Shown here: positions 5,326-8,958 of the stretch, one piece after another
Position numbering within the stretch: the first letter of the stretch is position 1
How the letters are laid out: each line of letters opens with the position of its first letter
Assembly: GCA_001794935.1 (NCBI GenBank)
Contig: MGLY01000080.1
Span: 8,797 to 17,754 of the forward strand
Direction: 5' to 3'
Length of the DNA stretch: 8,958 nt
DNA from: Chlamydiae bacterium RIFCSPHIGHO2_12_FULL_49_9
Lineage (GTDB): Bacteria; Chlamydiota; Chlamydiia; Chlamydiales; SM23-39
The notes under the pieces: generated by a model
Told to the model about the DNA's origin: nothing
The model's database searches: none
The model's input: the letters and a program-made list of their open reading frames with translations, nothing else
Program-made: the position numbers and the translations under genes

Positions 5326-6425
5326 AAGACCTGTTTGATCACGAAGAGGAGTTTCACTCGCGCGATCGAAAAGCGTCGAAAAAAAGCCGCAAACATGCCC
5401 AGGAAACAGACCGCTCCAAATATAAAAAGAGCGATCAGGTTGAAAAAGAGGCAAAAGAAATCGACCCTGCCTTAAGGCGCGGCAGGGTCATCTCGATCGG
5501 CGGAGAGGGAGCTTGGGTAGATGACATGGGCCATATCTTTCTTTGCTCTTTGAAAGGGCTGCTCAAAAAAGAAAAGATCAAGTCAAAAAATCTGATCGCA
5601 GTGGGCGACTGGGTTCGCTTTTCCGCAACTTCCGAGAAAGAGGGGAGCATTGCCCATATCGAGCCGAGATATTCCTTTTTAGCGAGAACTGACGTCAGCG
5701 GAAGAAAAGAACAACTCATCGCGGTCAATGTCGATCAGGCGGTCATTTCGATCTCGGTCGTCTCTCCTCCTTTAAAGCCGGCTCTTGTCGATCGGTATCT
5801 CATCGCAGCGGAAAAAGGGAACATCAATCCTCTTATCGTCATCAATAAAATCGATCTTTTAGATACGGACCCTGAAGAAAAAAAGCGCTATTTGGAGTTT
5901 CTCGCAGCTTACGAGCCGCTTGGAATTCCCATTTTATCGATCAGCTCAAAAACAGCCGTTGGGATCGATGCGCTCCGCTCCATTCTCAAAGACAAAGCGA
6001 CTGTTTTTTCCGGCCAATCGGGCGTTGGGAAGTCCTCCCTGATCAATGCCTGCTTCGGACTCGAGCTCAAAATCGGAGATCTCGCTCAAAAGACCTTTAA
6101 AGGGAGCCATACCACCTCTTCCGCTACTCTCATCCCTCTGCCCGACGGCGGCTATTGCGTCGACACGCCGGGGATCCGCAGCTTCGGTATCTGGGATCTG
6201 AAAAAAGAAGAAATCCTAAACCATTTCCAAGATCTCGTCCCTTTTGCAGAAGAGTGCAGATATCCCGACTGCAGCCACAGGACAGAGCCAAACTGCAAAG
6301 TGATTCAAGCTGTCAAAGAGAAAAAAATCGCCTCGATCCGCTACGAATCGTTCCGCACGCTTCTCGATGAAGCGGAAGGGAATGACGACAACTGGGCCAA
6401 ACGAAAACAGGAGCCTTTTTCATGA
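5322..6425 (+). CDS. rsgA: Ribosome small-subunit-dependent GTPase RsgA (YjeQ/EngC)
   Basis: This 367-residue circularly permuted GTPase checks late 30S subunit maturation and releases from the subunit after GTP hydrolysis. An OB-fold covers about residues 52-118. The permuted GTPase motifs follow in the diagnostic order G4 NKIDLL (175-180), G1 GQSGVGKSSLIN (231-242), a Thr-rich switch GSHTTSS (261-267) and G3 DTPG (281-284). The zinc-binding tail is CRYPDCSHRTEPNC, with Cys312, Cys317, His319 and Cys325. The first 50 residues are a highly charged Lys/Glu/Asp extension, longer than in many homologues, and are likely disordered. The ATG overlaps the methyltransferase stop, and the RsgA stop overlaps the enolase ATG, so the three genes form one operon. 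All catalytic motifs are intact. Confidence 0.96.
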   Translation: MKDLFDHEEEFHSRDRKASKKSRKHAQETDRSKYKKSDQVEKEAKEIDPALRRGRVISIGGEGAWVDDMGHIFLCSLKGLLKKEKIKSKNLIAVGDWVRFSATSEKEGSIAHIEPRYSFLARTDVSGRKEQLIAVNVDQAVISISVVSPPLKPALVDRYLIAAEKGNINPLIVINKIDLLDTDPEEKKRYLEFLAAYEPLGIPILSISSKTAVGIDALRSILKDKATVFSGQSGVGKSSLINACFGLELKIGDLAQKTFKGSHTTSSATLIPLPDGGYCVDTPGIRSFGIWDLKKEEILNHFQDLVPFAEECRYPDCSHRTEPNCKVIQAVKEKKIASIRYESFRTLLDEAEGNDDNWAKRKQEPFS

Positions 6426-7711
6426 GTTTGATCGAATCATGCCACGCCCTTGAAATTCTCGACTCCCGCGGCAATCCCACTATCGAAGTCACCGTCCGAA
6501 CCCGCGATGGGTTTTCAGGAAAAGCGGCAGTTCCATCCGGCGCATCGACCGGCGAACATGAGGCGGTTGAGCTCCGAGATTGCGATCCGAAACGCTACGG
6601 CGGCAAGGGAGTGCAAAAGGCCGTCCTAAATGTAAATGGCCCTCTCAATCAACATCTCAAAGAAAAGTCAGTCTTTGAACAAGAACTCATCGATGAGCTG
6701 ATGATCGCACTCGACGGCACTGAAAATAAAAAGCGCTTGGGCGCAAACGCCATCCTCGGCATCTCTCTTGCCGTTGCAAAATGCGCCGCAAAGGCCAAGA
6801 GAATCCCTCTTTATCGCTACCTCGGAGGCGACAAGGCCGCGCTTCTTCCCTGTCCTATGATGAATATCGTCAACGGGGGCGCCCACGCAGATAACGCGCT
6901 TGATTTCCAGGAATTTATGATCCGCCCTATCGGAGCTCCCACTTTCCGAGAGGCTGTCCGTTTTGGCGCTGAAGTCTTCCACTCTCTAAAAAATCTCCTC
7001 AAAAAACATAACCTCGCCACATCAGTTGGCGATGAAGGGGGTTTTGCCCCCAATTTCTCCTCCAATGAAGAGGCGCTCGATTATATCATTAGGGCAATCG
7101 AGCTCGCAGGCTACAAGCCGGGAAGGGACATTACCATCGCTCTCGATCCGGCCTCATCTGAGTTTTTTGAAAAAGGGCTCTATATCGAAAAGAAAAAAAG
7201 AGCGGCGCAAGTTCCCTTTAAGGAGAGAACATCGGCAGCCCAGATTGAATATCTCGCAGAACTTTGCCATAAATATCCGATCGACTCAATCGAAGACGGC
7301 CTTGATCAAAACGACTGGGAAGGGTGGAAGCGCCTGACAGATACTTTGGGCCATGACATACAGCTTGTCGGCGACGATCTTTTCGTCACCAATTGCCGCT
7401 TTTTACAGCGGGGAATTGATCTCAAGGCAGCCAATGCGATTCTCATCAAGGTCAACCAGATCGGCACTCTTACTGAAACAGCTAAAACGATCCGGCTTGC
7501 CAAAAAGCACCATTACAAAACCATCTTCTCCCATCGATCGGGAGAAACGGAAGACACGACAATTGCAGATCTCGCAGTTGCTTTCTCATCCGGTCAGATC
7601 AAAACGGGCTCTTTATGCAGATCCGATCGAGTTGCCAAGTACAACCGCCTCCTTGAAATCGAAGCGGAGCTGGGCAAAAAAGCCGAATTTCATCCCCGCT
7701 CCAAGTCTTGA
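6422..7711 (+). CDS. eno: Enolase (2-phosphoglycerate dehydratase)
   Basis: This 429-residue glycolytic enzyme interconverts 2-phosphoglycerate and phosphoenolpyruvate and has the usual bacterial length. The N-terminal cap contains LDSRGNPTIEV (13-23) and the SGAST loop (39-43). The barrel carries GGAHADN with His155, QEF (163-165) and GDEGGFAPN with the catalytic Glu205. The three Mg ligands are Asp242 (LDPASSEF), Glu291 (SIEDGL) and Asp318 (LVGDDLFVTN). The catalytic Lys343 (LIKVNQIGTLTE), SHRSGETEDTTIADLAVA with His371, Arg372 and Ser373, and Lys394 complete the site. All key residues are present. A small oddity is GSLCRSDRVAKYN, where most enolases read SRSER. Its ATG overlaps the rsgA stop (6422-6425). 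I see no classic terminator after the stop, only the inverted repeat at 7734-7766. Confidence 0.98.
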   Translation: MSLIESCHALEILDSRGNPTIEVTVRTRDGFSGKAAVPSGASTGEHEAVELRDCDPKRYGGKGVQKAVLNVNGPLNQHLKEKSVFEQELIDELMIALDGTENKKRLGANAILGISLAVAKCAAKAKRIPLYRYLGGDKAALLPCPMMNIVNGGAHADNALDFQEFMIRPIGAPTFREAVRFGAEVFHSLKNLLKKHNLATSVGDEGGFAPNFSSNEEALDYIIRAIELAGYKPGRDITIALDPASSEFFEKGLYIEKKKRAAQVPFKERTSAAQIEYLAELCHKYPIDSIEDGLDQNDWEGWKRLTDTLGHDIQLVGDDLFVTNCRFLQRGIDLKAANAILIKVNQIGTLTETAKTIRLAKKHHYKTIFSHRSGETEDTTIADLAVAFSSGQIKTGSLCRSDRVAKYNRLLEIEAELGKKAEFHPRSKS

Positions 7712-7733
7712 ATTAAATGACCTCCCGAACTAT

Positions 7734-7766
7734 GCGTACAAATATAACCGAAGAGTTTTTGTATGC
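7734..7766. repeat. 9-bp inverted repeat between eno and the 127-residue gene, taking in the next start codon
   Basis: GCGTACAAA (7734-7742) pairs with TTTGTATGC (7758-7766) with a single G-U, around a 15-base loop; a further U-G pair is possible outside. The ATG at 7763-7765 lies in the right arm, so in RNA the start codon would be in the stem. The loop contains TATAAC (7743-7748), a -10-like hexamer, but without a recognisable -35. It could be a translational control hairpin, an operator or a weak terminator for eno. Confidence 0.4.
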
Positions 7767-8146
7767 GCCAGGTCGTAGCTCTTTTTGGAGAGGCGGAAAA
7801 AGGGGCCTTTAAAACTCCCCACATCTTAAAAGCTTTGCCCCAGCTTGTCGATCAATTGGGCAATCCCCCAAAAGAGAGCGAAGGGCTCTTTTTTGCAGTC
7901 CAGGCCATATTGTATGAAAGAGAACTGATCTATTTTAGAGTAGCGGAAGAGGGCTTTAGCAAGATCGACTATCTCGCAGGTCTGAAAATCCTGCAAAACA
8001 AACCCAAGAAAATCAACGCTCTTTGCCTTCCCGGCGTAGGCGACGCAGAAATCTTAGAGGCTTCTCACATTGTGTGCCGCATGCACCGAAGCTTTTTAAT
8101 CACATCGCAAAAAGATCTCTATGACTATCTGACTTCAAAAGACTAA
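7763..8146 (+). CDS. Uncharacterised 127-residue soluble protein
   Basis: I do not recognise this family. The protein begins MRQVVALFGEAEKGAFKTPH and has alternating helix and strand character. Notable stretches are LPQLVDQLGNPPKESEGLFF (25-44), YERELIYFRVAEEGFSKIDY (51-70) and the strand-like NALCLPGVGDAEILEASHIV (85-104). It has no signal peptide and no membrane helix. The ATG at 7763 has no Shine-Dalgarno. The gene follows eno by 51 bases on the same strand and may be read through from that operon. It is convergent with the membrane-protein gene, with only 4 bases between the stop codons. Clean codon use and a position filling the space between two real genes support it being a real gene. 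Confidence 0.65.
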   Translation: MRQVVALFGEAEKGAFKTPHILKALPQLVDQLGNPPKESEGLFFAVQAILYERELIYFRVAEEGFSKIDYLAGLKILQNKPKKINALCLPGVGDAEILEASHIVCRMHRSFLITSQKDLYDYLTSKD

Positions 8147-8150
8147 GAAC

Positions 8151-8642
8151 CTATTTTCCAAAAAAAATCCGGCGAGCCTCCCCGATTCCCACTCTCTTCA
8201 CAAGCCCTTCAAAAACCTCAAAAATAAAAAGGAGCAAAAGATAAAAAGACTGTATCGAGATGAAAAGCCTCCAGTTGATCTCATTGAAAACTAGTTCGAA
8301 ATCAAAAAGGGCGCTTCTTTCTCCAAAAAGAAAAGGGATAAACCGGATCAAAAGGCGCACTAGAAGCAGAATAAACCAGTAAACGGCCGTCTTCCAAAGG
8401 ATTTGGTAGATGAGGACCTTTCTCCTAAAGAATTTGACTAAGGGCAAATGGTCAACCACTAAAATAATTTTGGCGATCAAGGCAGCTGCCAAAAACACCT
8501 CGAAAAAGCGAAACGGAGTGATGCCGGCCTCCTCAAAAAGATAGGTCTCCGTCCAGTTGATCACAGTAAAAAAAAAGAGGAAAAATAAAAATACCGGAAG
8601 AACTCTCAGTCCCTCCTTTTTCATCCACGCAAGACAGTTCAT
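8151..8642 (-). CDS. Uncharacterised four-helix inner-membrane protein
   Basis: The 163-residue product is very hydrophobic and rich in Phe and Leu. Four membrane segments are visible at about 13-30 (RVLPVFLFFLFFFTVINW), 46-65, 82-105 and 124-145. They are joined by basic loops such as KFFRRK (70-75), and there is a basic C-terminus (KRVGIGEARRIFFGK). I see no catalytic motif and do not recognise the family. The ATG at 8642 lies 5 bases downstream of the fumC stop, so the two are probably co-transcribed; Met7 is an alternative start. It converges on the 127-residue gene. Confidence 0.7.
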   Translation of the reverse strand: MNCLAWMKKEGLRVLPVFLFFLFFFTVINWTETYLFEEAGITPFRFFEVFLAAALIAKIILVVDHLPLVKFFRRKVLIYQILWKTAVYWFILLLVRLLIRFIPFLFGERSALFDFELVFNEINWRLFISIQSFYLLLLFIFEVFEGLVKRVGIGEARRIFFGK

Positions 8643-8647
8643 GCGCT

Positions 8648-8958
8648 CTAAACCATCTTCTCTGCCGCAACGCGCCGATCGAACTCTTTTGCCGTAACAA
8701 ATCCAAGCCGAAGAGCCGCCTGCTTGAGCGTCAGATTGTTCTTATAGGCAAGATGAGCGATTTTTGCGCACTTGTCATAGCCGATCAATGGGCTTAAGGC
8801 CGTGATCAGCATGAGAGAGTTTTTAACATAACTTTTAATCCGAGCCACATCTGCTCTAAGTCCTCTTATGCAATACTTTTCAAAGGTCTTCACTGAGTCT
8901 TTTAAGATCTGAACCGAGTGCAAAAAATTGTGGATGATCACAGGTTTCAACACGTTGA
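8648..8958 (-). CDS. fumC: Class II fumarate hydratase FumC, C-terminal fragment (runs off the right edge)
   Basis: The last 103 codons of a class II fumarase gene are present; the N-terminus and active-site loops lie beyond the right edge. The fragment reads NVLKPVIIHNFLHSVQILKD near the edge, then NSLMLITALSPLIGYDKCAK, HLAYKNNLTLKQAALRLGFV and an EFDRRVAAEKMV tail. This matches the FumC C-terminal domain in order and spacing, including the LNPxIGYDKAAKIA and EFDxxVxPExM blocks (here SPLIGYDKCAKIA and AAEKM). FumC hydrates fumarate to malate in the TCA cycle as a cytoplasmic homotetramer. The related lyases aspartase and argininosuccinate lyase differ in the tail; fumarase is the better match. 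The apparent GTG start at 8953 is an internal Val, not a start. Confidence 0.93.
   Translation of the reverse strand, partial: NVLKPVIIHNFLHSVQILKDSVKTFEKYCIRGLRADVARIKSYVKNSLMLITALSPLIGYDKCAKIAHLAYKNNLTLKQAALRLGFVTAKEFDRRVAAEKMV

Noticed and set aside
7353..7778. 141-codon plus-strand frame inside eno, running past its stop
   Set aside because: It is an out-of-frame reading of enolase; the conserved enolase active-site motifs are in the other frame.
8151..8170. Terminator between the convergent 127-residue and membrane-protein genes
   Set aside because: There is a T-rich run on the minus strand but no stem of useful length beside it.
1..8958. tRNA genes, CRISPR arrays, insertion sequences, toxin-antitoxin or other defence modules
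   Set aside because: No cloverleaf, direct-repeat array, transposase, terminal inverted repeats or paired small toxin/antitoxin genes were seen on reading both strands.

Overview
The window looks like a piece of chromosome from a member of the Chlamydiae outside the classical Chlamydiaceae (an environmental or Parachlamydiales-type lineage). Three things support this. A short outer-membrane barrel protein carries hallmarks of the chlamydial major outer membrane protein (MOMP) family. A tiny Lys/Arg/His-rich protein resembles the chlamydial histone-like Hc proteins. An RsbU-type phosphatase gene lies close to enolase, as I recall for Chlamydia (eno and rsbU adjacent). Base composition is roughly balanced. 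Most genes lack a clear Shine-Dalgarno. I see no tRNA, rRNA, CRISPR, transposase or phage gene, and no gene-free stretch longer than 300 bases.

Layout. At the left edge is the start of mutL on the minus strand, diverging from a MOMP-like porin gene (+), which is followed at once by a CCA-adding/poly(A) polymerase gene (+). That gene converges on, and overlaps, an unknown 158-residue minus-strand gene. Next on the minus strand comes a 56-residue histone-like gene too short for ordinary ORF calling. It has a strong ribosome binding site, a good terminator and a leader rich in inverted repeats that may encode a 30-residue upstream peptide. Further right on the minus strand is an RsbU/SpoIIE-family phosphatase gene broken by an internal deletion plus frameshift.

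Nine bases from the start of the broken gene, on the plus strand, begins a compact run trmH/spoU family - rsgA - eno, joined by two ATGA overlaps. It couples rRNA/tRNA methylation and 30S subunit maturation to glycolysis. After a 51-base gap with a 9-bp inverted repeat that takes in the next start codon comes an unknown 127-residue gene (+). It converges (4-base gap) on a four-helix membrane protein gene (-), which follows the 3' end of fumC (class II fumarase, -) at the right edge.

Most of the window is housekeeping. The parts worth a second look are the decayed rsbU, the leader of the histone-like gene and three unassigned proteins. I did not find convincing evidence of a new multi-gene system.
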